From contig OU744720.1 of assembly GCA_916613615.1 (NCBI GenBank), positions 5,311,749-5,375,748 on the forward strand: DNA of 64,000 nucleotides. Reading direction: 5' to 3'. Below, piece after piece: positions 1 to 12,700 of this stretch. Each line of letters begins with the position of its first letter. Within the stretch, counting starts at the first letter, position 1. The notes under the pieces are model-generated. The model saw only the letters and a list, made by a program, of their open reading frames with translations. It was not told the origin of the DNA and did no database searches. Made by a program: the position numbers and the translations under genes. This DNA comes from Steromphala cineraria. Its lineage: Eukaryota > Mollusca > Gastropoda > Trochida > Trochidae.

Positions 1-294
1 TCATCAGTCTTCATTCTCGTATCAGGATGATAACAAAATATGTTAATGTTTCTTTTGGATAGCAGTTTAGTAAAAATGGCTTTGCCATAATATAAATTGG
101 CAGACATGTGAGAGACATATTTTGAATAATAAATAAAGTCGCAAGCAACGACAAACGGATTTAAATGATGTTAATGTAATTCACAAAGGTATTGATTTCA
201 GTCAAAAGCATGAGCGAAAATGATTACAATAATGGCAAGTCGACTTAAGCAAGGGTTATCACTCCGTCAGATTTGCAAATTCATTATGCCAGTG

Positions 295-860
295 TGAGGA
301 CAATCTATAAGAGGCAATACCTCATTTATGAGTACAGTGCTATTTAAGATATCTGTAGCAAGGATTCATCAGCCAGATCATTGGGTTTTTTATAATTCAG
401 GTACTGTTATTAATTGAAACACTTTTCAACGATTTAATCCATACTAGTACATGTACAATAAGATTAAATAAATAGTAAAATGTAACCAGAATGGTATGTT
501 TACCAAGTTTATGATATAAACGGAAATCAAGTTTTTTCTTAATTGCTCTTTGGAATTTATGTAAACAATTAATTTTGTATTTCAATTATTTAACTTATTT
601 AACTTAACTAAATGCATATAACATGAAGTCGTCAACAACAGGATTAAAAATGTTGTCAGTTTCAGCAATCAAGCTGAATTAGTTTCAGGACCACTTGAAG
701 GCAAGACCTCATTTATGCGTACAATACTATTTAAGATATCTGTAGCAATGAGGCTTCAAGCAGATTTTTGGCGTTGTTTTGATTCAGCTACCGTGATAAT
801 TTGAAACACTTTTTAACGATTTAATCCATACTAGTACATGTACAACAAGAAAAGCCTTTG
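295..860 (+). repeat. Diverged direct repeat, first two units (~400 bp period)
   Basis: Two successive units can be aligned by eye. Each has a block beginning near 310 and 705 (CCTCATTTATG..TACA..CTATTTAAGATATCTGTAGCA), followed at about 413 and 799 by a near-identical block around TTTAATCCATACTAGTACAT. The first unit continues into a block at 470-700 that is found again at 1966-2200. No coding potential is seen. The short ORFs here share their last residues only because they lie on the repeated block. Confidence 0.6.
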
Positions 861-1273
861 AAAGGCATGCTTGGTGCCACATAGGCAGATGAAGGAGATT
901 GTGATTTGTCGAACAATTTGGGTGATAATATATACAACACTGGATAACAGCAGTAATATTAACACGAGTATTACTCAAACACGAATTGCTGAAAGTTATG
1001 AATATTTTTGACATTCATCAACGATTGTTGGTATATTTCAAATCAAAACACACGAGGGTGATATTCTATTTATCATTCAAAATCACTCTTTTTGACGGAT
1101 CTCAGAGAAAAAATGTAAATCTCTGAACACAACAACACTAGATTTTCAAGACAGTGATGTGACAGTGACAGTTTATGATGTTATGGCATTGTGATGTTGT
1201 TACTTGAAGTAAAAGCACTGTGCTGGTTAATTATTAAATGTAGTATTACAGATAATAAACAAAATACTTTCCG

Positions 1274-1322
1274 ATGATCTGACGGGATTTCAACCCAGCT
1301 CCGCTGAGCTAAGCCGCGGCCT
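1274..1322 (-). other. tRNA-like (Pol III promoter-like) remnant
   Basis: On the minus strand the sequence shows GGCTTAGCTCAGCGG, resembling a tRNA A box/D arm, followed only 8 nt later by GGGTTGAAATCCCG, resembling a B box/T arm. The spacing is far too short for a tRNA, so this is either an internally deleted tRNA/SINE head or coincidence. Confidence 0.25.
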
Positions 1323-1937
1323 TATAGTAACCATATGGAACCAGCGATGTAGGTCATATTCTAAATATAGCACAAGTCAATTTCAGTAGCTCTGAAAATA
1401 AATACATGTTTTCAACGTAAACATTTAGTGACATCGTTAAGTATGACTTGTCACGTGGTCGTAAGTGATCTACCTATTAGTAAACATAAGTCTTTTTTCG
1501 ATGTCACCATCGTTCTTACACAAACATTACTTTTAAATCGCCAGGCGAGCCCAGCGTGAAATTAAATCGCGTGGGATATAAAAAAGTGGATTCTGCGATT
1601 ATTGAATGCGAAATAATGCTCTTATCTGGAACAAATGCAGACTCTTCATCAAATGAAGATGTTTTTGATTGAGTCTGTTAACATTTATCAGCGTCTTTAA
1701 TAGAAAATATTGTTTCTCTTTTATCATGACATTAAAAGTGAAATCATATTCCACAGTTTAATGTGCCAAATATTTTGTATTACCCACATGGTGACGTAAT
1801 GCATGTTTTGCTACAGCTCTGTTCATTGGTCTTTTGATTTGGATACAACACATGTGATTGGCGCGGCTTCCCTTTGAAAATATCAAGAGTAATATAGAGA
1901 GAATTCAGAAAAGTTCTAGGAGAATCAAATCATAATA

Positions 1938-1961
1938 CTTGGTGCCCTTTGGGGCACCAAG
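1938..1961. other. Perfect 10-bp hairpin with 4-nt loop
   Basis: The arms CTTGGTGCCC and GGGCACCAAG enclose TTTG. It sits at the right edge of the putative insertion and may be part of that element's terminus. It does not match the histone mRNA 3' stem-loop consensus. Confidence 0.6.
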
Positions 1962-1965
1962 CAAT

Positions 1966-2335
1966 AAGGTTAAACATATAATAAAATGTATCCAGAATAG
2001 AATGTGTGCCAAGTTTATGATATAAACGGAAATCAAGTTTTTTCTCAATTGCTCTTTTTTATTCCAATGAACTATAATCTTTTTATTTCAATTATTTTAC
2101 TTTTAGCGGAAATGAATTCAACATAAAGTAATGCATATAAGCATGAAGAACTCTGGTCAGTTTTAATTATAAAGCTGACTTCAACTTTCAACCACTTCTC
2201 AGCAAGACCTCATTTAAGCATACATAGGTTTATGTATAACAGATGCAACAATGGGTCTTGATCGATATTTTGATTTAATCATTGTGCCTAAATGAAACAC
2301 TTTTAAATGAGGAAATGTATGACATATTATGTCAA
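1966..2335 (+). repeat. Diverged direct repeat, third unit
   Basis: It continues the repeat seen at 295-860. The segment around AAGTTTATGATATAAACGGA (near 2010) matches that near 507, and GCAAGACCTCATTTA (near 2205) matches that near 702. It is more diverged than the first two units. Confidence 0.6.
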
Positions 2336-4125
2336 CATCTTTTTGAATTAAAGTAAAATGTATCAATACTTCTATATATGTCTAGTTAGTGTTAGTAAGC
2401 AAAATCAAGTATAATTGGTGACTGTTCGCGAGCGAGTTTATTCTTTTATCTTAATTACCTTGCCAATGTCTCACTCTCAGGCACAAATCATAATATTCAA
2501 TGGTCTGGGTTTTGAGTTATCTGCCCTTGAAGTTTTCGATTTGTAAATTTTGGTCAACTTTGAAAGGTCACAGTAATAAAAATATTACATGTAGGACTTT
2601 CTAGAATTCAAATTAAAAACAACAAGTCTGCAGCTACATTGAGTATAAATTTCAGCTCTCTAGTGCAAGTATCTTCAGAGACGAAAATAGTCAAAGGTGG
2701 GTTGGGTTGGAAATTGCCAAAAATGCACTAAAAGAAAGATGGCGGCCAAACCATGTGATCTACGAATTTGTAATGATTTCCCTTTTCGCAGCATTTTTGA
2801 TTGAGCATCTTTAAAAAAAGGTTTTAGGTCTCTAAGTCTTTTTTGAAAAAAAGGCCATATTAAAAATCCCAACTGTGGCCCTTGCTGGGTCATTTATTGA
2901 TGAGCCGAATTGTCACAAAAGCTGATAGTCGCGTCTCCCTTATAAGGTCTACCAGCCTATGAAATTTGGCTTTGGTAGTATAAGCGGTTTGTGCTAAAAA
3001 TTGACCACAAGAATCCTGGAATAAAAATAAAAAGAAACACGCCAATAACAATAAGGATTCAGCCTTATGCCTGAATCCTTGATCATACCACAACATATTA
3101 TACCAAAACAATCCTCAATTTGAAATACACAAATGATTGATATGTTCACGTTCGAATAAAAGAAAAAATGGACACATCAATAAATATCGCCCAACGTTAC
3201 TTGGTACTAGCTAAACTCATTGATTGTGATCAAAGTGAAAATTGATTTATAACATGTATTCAGTGCTCCTTTAATTTGTTTTGGTGGAGAACAAATCAAA
3301 TCAGAATTATGAGGACATAAAAGACTGGATATGGCTGATAAATAATGTTTATTTCAGAACCAAAAGGATTTCTGTCACAGATGGTATTTTCAAGTATCAT
3401 GAAGTTATCATTTTACAGCTCATCATATTTCAACATGTTCAGCATATTAAGAATTATTCATGACGTCATCTCCAACTCTAAAGTTACATATCTTTGGGTA
3501 CAATAGGATATATATAGCCTACATATTTGATGATGTTAGAAATGTTTTCATGATGAGATGAAATAATTAGATATAAAGCATTGTTAACGATGAGAATATT
3601 GGTAGCATAGAAGAAGATTAAAATCTAGTTCGATGAAGACGGCTGAAAGAAATGGTGTGATAAAAGACTATCATAAACAAATATTGATGTGTAAGTTTAC
3701 GAGGAAAGAAGAGAAAAAAAGAAAGATATGTGCTAGTGAAAAGAATCGATAACCTCGCCCTCTCTTACATCAAGTTTAAAGTCCCAAATAATTACTTCTT
3801 TATCTCTCATAACGGTAGTCTTGAACCAAGAAGGAAACTATTACGCTCGGGACAAGATCTTGACATTGGAATGGAAGAAGTTTTCTATCATGAAATCAAT
3901 TGTTCAACTATATTTGATATCTATTTGACTACACCTTCCATCCACGATTCATTTCAAAGAAAAGATAACCTCGGTTAACAATATATTTTAGTTAATAACA
4001 ATGCTTGGCTTTTCAGTTTTAAAATTGATGATAGAACGTATTATTGAAGGTTAAGGGGTTGAACTAGTCCTATTGGAGGAAAGTATGCATTATCAGAAGA
4101 TTGGAATATTTTGATTTGAAACATT
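2336..4125. other. No recognisable gene; AT-rich DNA
   Basis: Only short ORFs with no recognisable domain occur here, the longest about 82 codons at 3730-3978. No splice-bounded coding pattern, tRNA or clear repeat was recognised. Confidence 0.5.
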
Positions 4126-4129
4126 CAAA

Positions 4130-4300
4130 TAAAAAGGCCAGGTCTTTTAGATTATTCAAACATAACCTTAAAGCACCGATAAGTGTTTGATCCAATTTCA
4201 GATATATAGGACTATTTTGTCAGTGAAAAGCTTTATCTGATCTTCTTAAACCTTTTATCTCTTTCTCGTGAATGAAAAGTAATAAGCTGGTCTCGCAATG
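4130..4300 (+). repeat. Dispersed repeat family 'GCACCGA', copy 1
   Basis: The order AACCTTAAAGCACCGA ... GCTTTATCTGATCTTCTTAAA ... AATGAAAAGTAATAA recurs in diverged form near 14180-14300 and 43695-43830. Three copies in the same orientation indicate an old dispersed element. Its class is unknown and it has no coding region. Confidence 0.5.
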
Positions 4301-5043
4301 GGCAATGTTTCTTTTCACCAATCCACCATTTTAACACTCATAAAATGTAGAAAAATGGAATGTGAGCAAGTACCTATTTTTTTGGCAAACCCATTTTGAC
4401 CATAAATTGGTATTAAACACTGCTGTATCACAAATGAGTTTTTCTACATGATGTTCGATCTATTTTGTCAAAGTTTTAATGAGTTAAAAGTCCGACAAAC
4501 TTAATGAAATATGCATATTTTTGGATTTGTTACTTTAATATGATAAGGTGTTATTTTCATATGTTATTTTTGTTTGCAATTACATTCATATATTATTTGA
4601 AGTTCATGATGATAATATGTTAAGTTTTGGAGAAATAGTCCTCGGAAAAATATGGGAATCGACGACATGTAAAAATGCCAATATGTAATTGTCTGACATA
4701 GTGTGCTTAAGGAATACAACATAATGCGTCGAAGGTTTGTGTACGATATAATCATAGGCACACACATAGACCGATCGCAAACTTAAAAGAAAATATATAC
4801 AATCGAAAATGCCCTTGTCATTGATACTTTGCAAAGGGAGAATGGTGTCGTCTATTGGACACACATTTTAAAGTTAAATTTATATTTGATACCTAATGTG
4901 TGTAAGGCCATTGGATTGAGTCAAGCATTGAACCATAGGTGAAAGGACAAACAAGTTGTTTGAAAAAAATCCCCAGAAAGAACAAAGGTCTAATAAATTG
5001 TGACTTTAAGATAAACTGAGTTCATAGTTAAGGTAATTTTTTT
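4301..5043. other. No recognisable gene
   Basis: AT-rich DNA with two overlapping short minus-strand ORFs (67 and 86 codons) that show no domain. Nothing else was recognised before the LINE begins. Confidence 0.5.
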
Positions 5044-5787
5044 CATTTATCCCCAGTTTTATTTACACTCTACACTAACGACTGCAGAACTGAGAATGGT
5101 ACGTTGCTTGTTAAATTTGCTGACGATGCTGCTATAGCGGGTCTAATTACCAACTGTGATGTGACATTTTATCGGAGTGCAATATCTAACTTGACCAACT
5201 GGTGTGATGACAACTTTCTATCTCTGAACCCTAAAAAGACAAAGGAAATTATTATAGACTTTCGCACTAAACATAAGGATCTATCACCTGTGACAATTCA
5301 TGACTGTGACATAGAACGTGTACAAGATTGGGACCTTGGGACTGTAAAAGACGACAAACTGAACTGGAATAAAAATACGGACAGAATATATGCCAAGTGT
5401 CAGCAACGTCTTTACTTTCTGAGAAAACTCAGATCTTTTAATGTTAACACTTCAATACTTGTTCTATTTTATAAAACCTTTATCCAAAGCATCCTCTGTT
5501 TTTCCATTGAAATTTGGTCGGGATCTCTCACTTTAAAACACAAAAATAAACTTTCCAAAATAATACACCAAGCTGGCAAAATTTCGGGTACAATTATCAC
5601 ATCTTTAGGTCAGCGGCAAGTGAAAAATCTAGCTTTCAAAATTACTTCAGACTCCAGCCACATCCTACATAACTAATATGAACTTCTACCTTCAGGCCGC
5701 CGCTATCGAACTCCTCGTCTGAGGACTAAGAGAGCTACCGACTCATATATACCTTCCAGTATTGTTATTTTAAATAATCTTAAATAA
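5044..5787 (+). pseudogene. LINE reverse transcriptase, C-terminal part, one in-frame stop
   Basis: The reading frame runs from LSPVLFTLYTND (codons from 5050) through the catalytic FADD motif (FADDAAIAG, from about 5116), the LTNWCDDNFLSLNPKKTKE block, and the thumb and connection region with QQRLYFLRKLRSF. A TAA at 5674-5676 interrupts the frame. In the same frame the typical tail ELLPSGRRYRTPRLRTKRAT follows and ends at TAA 5785-5787, so apart from that one nonsense codon the fragment is open. The endonuclease and the N-terminal half of the RT are absent, so it cannot be active. The role of the intact family is reverse transcription of its own RNA at the target site. Confidence 0.85.
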
Positions 5788-6326
5788 GTCTTACTTTGTT
5801 AGCTTCTCTGTTAATACTCACTGATATACATATATAACATATTTTTAGTACTTTTATTTTATTAAGTATAAATTGTTATTGCTAACTTTTTAATGAATCG
5901 ATACATTCCTTTAATCAATGTCCATGCTACCATGTTATTTTAAACATTATTAAGCAAATGTTATTTTCATCTTAATGTCACAGTTATCTTATCATTAACC
6001 ATATTTAAATCATATCTTCATTCCTTTTAGCATTTTATATTGCTAATGTCAATTTTATCACACTTATTACCATATCTAATCACTATTGTTGTCATTTTCA
6101 TTTATATATTTTAGCAATCTCTCTCATTTAATTTGATGATAACGTTCATTGTGATTTGTGAATGATTGTGGAATGGTGTGATTGGATATGTTGTGTGCGA
6201 GTACATGTATTGTTTATTCATTCATTTTATTTATCTTACCATCATGTCATTGAGCATACTTCATCACAAAACAAATTCCCGTCATGGGCAATAAAGTATT
6301 ATTATTATATTATTATTATTATATAC
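5044..6326 (+). mobile_element. 5'-truncated LINE (L2/CR1-like group)
   Basis: The element begins abruptly inside the reverse transcriptase domain (LSPVLFTLYTND then FADD), carries the C-terminal part of the ORF2-type protein, and ends with an AATAAAG signal directly followed by an ATT-rich microsatellite tail at 6296-6326. Truncation at the 5' end and a simple-repeat 3' tail are typical of target-primed insertion by L2/CR1-group LINEs. The clade is inferred from the FADD..WC..N.L.LN..KTKE pattern and needs a database comparison. Confidence 0.85.
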
Positions 6327-8493
6327 AGTTATCAGGGAAGAGCCGTTGAAAGAAGTTTCACTAATCAGTGATGTTACCCATAAATAACTATACTTTGCAG
6401 ACACAACATGGTTACTGAAGTATGCAAAGGAGACAAAAGTGTAGAATATGAACTTTCATGACATCCGTACAACAATTAACAAAAACTGAAACATGATAGT
6501 GCTCCATGTGCGTATGAAGAGATACAAAATCAAAAGTATATTCCCTGGCGAATGAAAACATGTGCTTGTTAAATACACTCAAAACCGATCAGGTATCTGG
6601 TAAAGGAATTTTGTTTTTGGCAACGTTGAAGACTTGGTAGCCTTTCTTTAAAACGCTACTTTTATATAAGTTCGCTGCAGTAATTTAATTGACCCAAAAT
6701 CAAAAAAGAAATATTTGCACTACGAGCTAATGAACGAACTGAAGGTACGCAGCTATAGTTTCTACGCCATTAATCCCTGAAGGAATTGAGTCTTTTACGT
6801 TGCTCCCCTCTTTAGCTTTGTTAGTCTTCAGAGGATGGATAAAACACTTCAATAAACATTGACAACTTAAATCAAATATAAAGATTTAATTGTCTCATCA
6901 TGAAACCTTATTTAGTTGGTTTAAAACTGATAAAAGACATTCCCATGTGCAGTTCATTGCTCTTGAAATTGATGTCACGAGGCGCTCTTGAACTGGAAAT
7001 GAATGTCTGTCACGTATGAGACCAGAGTTTTATCAAAATAAATGAAGCCTCGCGCCATTATTTTCAGGCAATGAACATTTGCTTCTCCTTTATGTAAATT
7101 TGACAGGCTATCGTTCGATTTCGAGAATTATATTGCACTATGAAATAAGATTGAAAACTTCATTGATGAAAATCAACCCTCTTTCCTAACAGTTAAATAT
7201 AAACTTGCGGGTCCTTAGCGTAAATGTGGATAAGATTTCATTAAAAAAATGGCTGCCATTTTCTCCTTGTGTATGAAAAGGTGTCTCATCAGAAGGACAT
7301 TAAGTTTTTAAAATCTGAAATTGTGTAACTCTTCGATATGTGCTTATGTCATTTATAAATTGTAATGTCAAAGTCCTTAAGGAGGTCGTAATATTAAATT
7401 GATGTATATATTCTTCTTTTTTGCCTACCCAATTACTAGTTTTTCCTTTTTCGGCTTCCCATTGGATGATTTGCATTGGATAAAGCCCCAATCTACATGT
7501 GTAGTTATGTAAGAGCTATGAATCAAACATTAAAGTCAAAACGAAATAAATTCATATCATTTGATTTCCCAAATGAAATACATACAAATACTGTGTTACA
7601 TTCACACCTGTTATAAGCTTTTTGGTGAAGAACCAAATGTTCGTTATGTCGATTCCTAGAGGTGAAGGATCTGTTGAAGTATTTTCCGTGAGTATATCTT
7701 ACCGCTGATTGCCCATTATTCTATAATTTCTTTCAGACAACAATAATGGTCTAGAATGTAAAAATACATTTACACAACACAGAAGTAGATTAAGTCATAA
7801 AATGATGATCCAACCTCTGTTTGAATATGCCATAAGATAAAAATGGCAAAGGGCATGTCGTTAGAACCAACCCCCTTTTAGTGAGAGAAGTGTCTTATTG
7901 CCTGGTGTAATTTCGTATTATACGTTGCGGTAGTTTCTGTCACTTACGGCGCATAACTGCGGGACACCAAGAATCTGGTTTTATTCCAACAACGGTTTGA
8001 TCAACAATGTATGACTAAATAGTTTCGAAATATTGGCAGGCGAGTAATATTTCTTACATGTGCAACGTAAGCTTACCTTATTACTAATATGAAGAAACTA
8101 ATTGCCCGATGAAAATATTTGCGCTTTGAAATGAATAGCGATGACACATCAGTGGAATTGTCATCATTAAAAAAATTGTCTCAGAGTTATTGAGGGGTCC
8201 GAATGACGGGGTAACTTCAATAACTGTACCTTGCAACCTAGCTCTTTAAAAGTACTAAAGATGGAAGTTTCTGATAACTGAGATGAGTATCTATAACCTT
8301 GTTTTAGGCATGACGCCATTGAATTTTGTTGCAGAATGTTCAGTCACCATGAAATAGTTTTATTCCAGTTTGAGTCCCAAAAGGCAACTCCAAACAAGAA
8401 GATAACAACAACAAATTAAAATATTTTATCAAGCAGAGGAGCCTGTGTCTTCATCATTTTCACAACAAAGAACAGAAATTAATTCCATCATAA
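6327..8493. other. No recognisable gene
   Basis: A 2.2 kb AT-rich stretch with ORFs of at most about 69 codons and no recognisable domain, RNA gene or well-defined repeat. Confidence 0.5.
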
Positions 8494-9587
8494 ATTTATA
8501 CCAGGTTTATTGACGACATTTGGGCGTGGTCCTCATTCTCGGAAGTCCAAATAAAAACATTTTTGGAAGTTCTAAATTCACACCATTCGAAAATCAAATT
8601 TACAATAGAAATCAGTCCCACAGCTGTGTCAAAATCTAGATGTCAAGGTCATCAAAGAAGGGACAACTCTTCACACAGATCTCTACTGCAAAGATACCGC
8701 GTCTCACAAATATCTTCCTCCTTCAAGTTGTCATCCCAGACATGTATTTAAATCCATACCATACAGTGGCGCAATCCGCATTCTCAGGATATGCAGCAAA
8801 CCAGAATGGGCTGTACACCATCTTACTGAGTTTATAAAATATCTCTGCAACTGTGGATACAAGGAGAAACTGGTTCTTGAAATGTTTGAGAAAGCAAAAA
8901 CAAACAATAGAGACGATCGTCTCAAATATAAAGAAAAGCCTGTCAACAATACAATCCCATGGGTTACAACATACGACCCAAGACAACCGAATCTTCGTAA
9001 AATGACAAACGATGACAACCATATATTGACAACTAGTGACAGGATGATGGAAGTCTTGACCAAGTCTAGAATTGTTATTGCAGAGAGAAAAAATCGGACG
9101 GTTGGAAAATTCTGAAAATGAACAAACTTCGTACGCAACCAAACTTTAACCATCAATGGGGATGCAAGCCTTGTCCTCCGACCCAAATGCAAAGCTTGCC
9201 AATCTATGAACACCAGACACTATCACAAGTCTTGATGGCAAACGGTTTCAAATCAAGGATAATATTGACTGTGCTTCTAACTTCGTCATATACTGTCTTA
9301 CTTGTTCCAAATGTAAAATGCAATATGTTGGACAAACTGTACAAAAATTCAGTTCGAGGCTTTCTGGACATCGCCATAACATGAAATATAACTTGATGAG
9401 TAAAACACCCCATGTTGCCCCACATTTTAATCAGCCTGGTCATGACTATTCATGTACTATTGTACAAAAGGTGCAAATTAATAACCAAGCTCGACTGGAC
9501 ATGGCAGAGTCACTGTGGATACACAGGCTTAACACAGTTCACCCCAGAGGGCTCAATGAATACAATCCGTCAGGCTTGACTGGTTGA
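8494..9587 (+). pseudogene. PLE RT thumb + GIY-YIG endonuclease, multiply frameshifted
   Basis: Reading + strand frames in turn: frame 1 from 8494 gives YTRFIDDIWAWSSF, the RT motif with the catalytic D-D pair, then a block containing LNSHHSKIKFTIE. Frame 2 from about 8636 gives LHTDLYCK, SSCHPRH, KSIPYSGAIRILRICSKP and TIPWVTTYDPRQPN, all characteristic PLE thumb blocks, ending at a stop at 9113-9115. A further frame change splits the linker GCKPC / RPKCKACQ, a CxxC..CxxC motif. From 9240 the third frame holds the GIY-YIG domain: VIYCLTC, MQYVGQT, RLSGHR, AESLWIHRLN and PRGLNEYN, ending at 9587. The YVG, Arg, His and Glu positions of the nuclease look retained, although the RT cannot be translated whole. 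Confidence 0.85.
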
Positions 9588-9666
9588 AGCTTACATAATG
9601 CCACCTACATGTAAGCCTAGCGTTAACAGTGTGATATAAACCAGACTCTTTGGACTTCATTTCATT

Positions 9667-9700
9667 CCCGATGAAGTCAACATTCTGTTGACGAAACGTT
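9667..9700 (+). ncRNA. Hammerhead-like motif in PLE 3' region (candidate)
   Basis: CCGATGA (9668-9674) is followed by one A, stem GTCAAC (9676-9681), loop ATTCT, stem GTTGAC (9687-9692) and GAAAC (9693-9697). This matches the hammerhead core CUGAUGA - stem II - GAAA except for U4 to C and one extra A. No convincing stem III and cleavage triplet were found, so this copy is probably a decayed ribozyme. Confidence 0.35.
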
Positions 9701-9720
9701 GAATAAATTTAGATGGTTTT

Positions 9721-12700
9721 TAGATGGAGACATATATATTTCAAATTTATAAAAAGGAATGTTTTTTGTTTTTATATCTTTGAAACTGAATTTGCCAATG
9801 GTGGGACACGTTATTTACCGCACAGCATTATCTTTCGAACTTGTTGGCCAATCCCTTCTTGTACGTTTTCATCTAAAATGTTTAAAGCAAATGGAACTGA
9901 TATGATATGAAAACCAAGTGCAGAATGCAACTAACAGCTATCGTACATGAACCAGAATCTGCTTAAATTGTCACGTATATAAATATGAAATGCTTTGACA
10001 CAGAGCGACCAACTTATTCACAAAATTAATTATTGAGTTTGTTTTTCTAATGATGGTACATGTTATCTAGTATCGTAGTAACAAACCTAACAACTCGAAA
10101 TAATCAATAACAATGACAATTGTGTGTTATTAGAAAACCATGGATACTCTAAACCTTTGCTCATGCAAACATAAAATGAAGATAGATTTTACGAAACGTT
10201 TTTATCACTATGAAAATGGATTTCACGAAGGAATATTTCTAGGCTGTTCACAAACGTATATCGCCGACAACATGACCTTCACCTTGAAGTTTGTGAAAGA
10301 AATTACTACGCCAAATCTACATGTAGGTCAAACCATGGATTAATTAGAAGCAATCAGATTTACGTTTAAAACCTTTAATTTCAAAATGACATTATATGAT
10401 ATGATCATTAATCTTGCATGTTTTCCTATCATAAAGTCACATGTATGGTTATAAATATATGTACTATGCTCGCCAAAGTCTTACATAATACAAATTTTAT
10501 CCTAATATATGATATTGATTGATTGATCACGTCATTCTAACAAGTTTTGATACGTCCCTTTGGCTCTAAACATACACCTTTACAATAACTATTATTAATT
10601 AAGCTATTATGCTATGACATCTCTCTATTGACATTTCTTTATTTCAGTAGTGACTCTCTTACTTTCAGAGTTTAGATAAAGATTTTATCACTTTATTCAA
10701 ATCTTTGCGAAGTGCGTAAATCTATACACTTTCAAGGGTTCTGTTTTATGAACTTGTTTTATTACCTCAAATGCAAATTAAGAAACTTCAAATTTCACCG
10801 TTACAAAAAGATCATTACCATTGTTTATTTGAATTTGACAGTTCCATTCAAACAACTATCACGGATTCTCACGATACAGACACAGTGAGAAAATCTAAAT
10901 TTTTGTTTTTGAGAAACTGTGTGGGTGGTAATTGCTCACTTAGTAATGTCCATGAGCTTGTCAATAAGATTTGACAAGTTACATTCGTGAATTCAAATAA
11001 TATATAGTTAGATAATCCATTGATATCTTTTTACCGTATTCATGTTTTTTTTCTCTTTTCTCGTTATCAATAGCAATAAATGATTGAGTCTTGTGAGTCA
11101 GTGTTCATACCTCAGAGTACGATTTTTGTTATCTAAATAACGCATGATTTATTGACCAAAATTGATTCACATTTCTTATTTTGTTTGTTAAAATCTGATA
11201 ACAAGCATTCCCATGTGTGCACAGAAGACATCGATATCACAACGTTCACCCATCAGTTCAAACGAATGCCTGTTGTGATACATTGGTTATATATTGTATT
11301 AATACAAATGTTTCAGAAAATGAAATTGTTAAGTGTCAAGTCACAATGGCACGAGAGAAGGATCCAGTCTGTTTTTAGTACATTTGACACGCTATTTGAA
11401 CATTTTGTGAAACGGTTGCAGGAATTTAAATATAGCGTTGATCATAATGAAGGAGTATTTCCTTGTGACATTCAAAATCCCTATTTTCAAAAAAAACGTT
11501 AAGCAGATCCTTATCGACGTCTTTGTTAGCTTCAATGAGAGTTAGATCAATACTAAACCATGTCTTATCATTCACTTAATGTCATTTTGCGGATTGTTCT
11601 GTTGAAATATCAGAGTTCCATATTAATAGAATTTCCATATTTGGCTTTTTGTTCACATGTTAATGTAAACTAGCTCTTCATAAAAAAACTCAACTTGGCA
11701 TTTCATGAAAAGCGAGATCATCATCATCAAAGGACATATGATATGAAACCTGAGCTTGGTTTCAGGATAAAGTCACATGATTTCCGAGTTGGTTGCAGTT
11801 CTGTAAATATATCTACATGTATAGTCAAATATTCTCCACGGCGCAAATAACTACCCTTGTTACAAGAATCGCCATTGTTTCTTCATTTCTATTGGGAAAC
11901 ATGCAGCAATACAGAAAGGTTCTGAGGTTTTTGACAACCCAGAAACACACAAAAATAGTTGGCTGATATCTGTTACATTAGACAACGCAAACTTTGCCTC
12001 TAACTGACGCCATGGATAGTACACATCAAACTCAGCTTGTTGCTATGTTTTCGTGCTCTAGGAGACCATGACAGATGATATCAGAGCTCTTCGACTGCCA
12101 AATTGACAGTTATTGGTCACCAAACAATTACAAATGGAACGTCGAGGTAGGCATTCAATAAAGAGATTTAACTGCTATTGTTAAGCTCTAAAGAATTGTG
12201 ACCGATTGCATGACTCAAAGACGTGTTAGACCATATCCAAGCCATCCCATTTATAAACAAGCTTCGATTCAGCTTTAATGTGAAGGATGGAACTACTGAC
12301 AAGTGACGTCGTTTTACGTTTGAAATTTTCCCATGGCAGTTTTGGGAATAACGACACACTGGCGGCTCATAACTGATACAAAGATAACACGTGTTAGAAC
12401 TAAAACCAAATTATTGCGTAAAAATTATGTAAACGGACGTTTGAACATCAACAATGTTAACCCCTGTTCACTTTCGATTATTTAAGAGAAAAGTTGGTTA
12501 TCCTCCTTTCATTTTGTTTTTTTGGTTATTTACTGAAATGGTAGAAGTACTTTCTTTCAAACTTCTACTGTTCTCGTTCTTTAATCAGAATGAAAACAAA
12601 AGCTGGTAAATTTTCTTTTAGATGGTAGTTTTTCAAATGCGTAATTCTCATTAATTCTATCGCTAAGTACATGTATAAAACTCTTGAGTATAAAACTATG

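Larger units (their letters stand above)
850..1961. mobile_element. Putative 1.1 kb insertion interrupting the direct repeat
   Basis: The direct-repeat sequence stops at CAACAAG (843-849) and resumes at CAATAAG (1962-1968), so about 1,112 bp appear to be inserted, possibly flanked by an imperfect 7-bp duplication. Near the left edge is GCTTGGTGCC (869-878) and at the right edge its inverse GGCACCAAGC (1953-1962). The right edge is also a hairpin (1938-1961). No coding region is seen inside. The element class is unknown. Confidence 0.4.
8494..9720 (+). mobile_element. Penelope-like element (PLE), 5'-truncated
   Basis: The window keeps the 3' portion of a PLE: the last RT catalytic motif, the RT thumb, a Cys-rich linker, a GIY-YIG endonuclease, and a 3' UTR with a hammerhead-like CGATGA..stem..GAAAC motif just before an AATAAATTT signal. 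PLEs are retroelements whose RT is fused to a GIY-YIG nuclease and which carry hammerhead motifs. The copy is frameshifted in several places. The 3' boundary near 9720 is approximate and no TSD was recognised. Confidence 0.85.

Noticed and set aside
1274..1322. tRNA gene on the minus strand
   Set aside because: A-box-like and B-box-like strings are only 8 nt apart, with no anticodon arm possible.
8723..9213. Minus-strand ORFs of 139 and 160 codons
   Set aside because: Antisense shadows of the PLE, whose plus-strand frames show clear RT and GIY-YIG motifs.
11152..11502. 116-codon plus-strand ORF
   Set aside because: Non-ATG start, no recognisable domain, AT-rich codon use and no splice signals; insufficient for a gene call.
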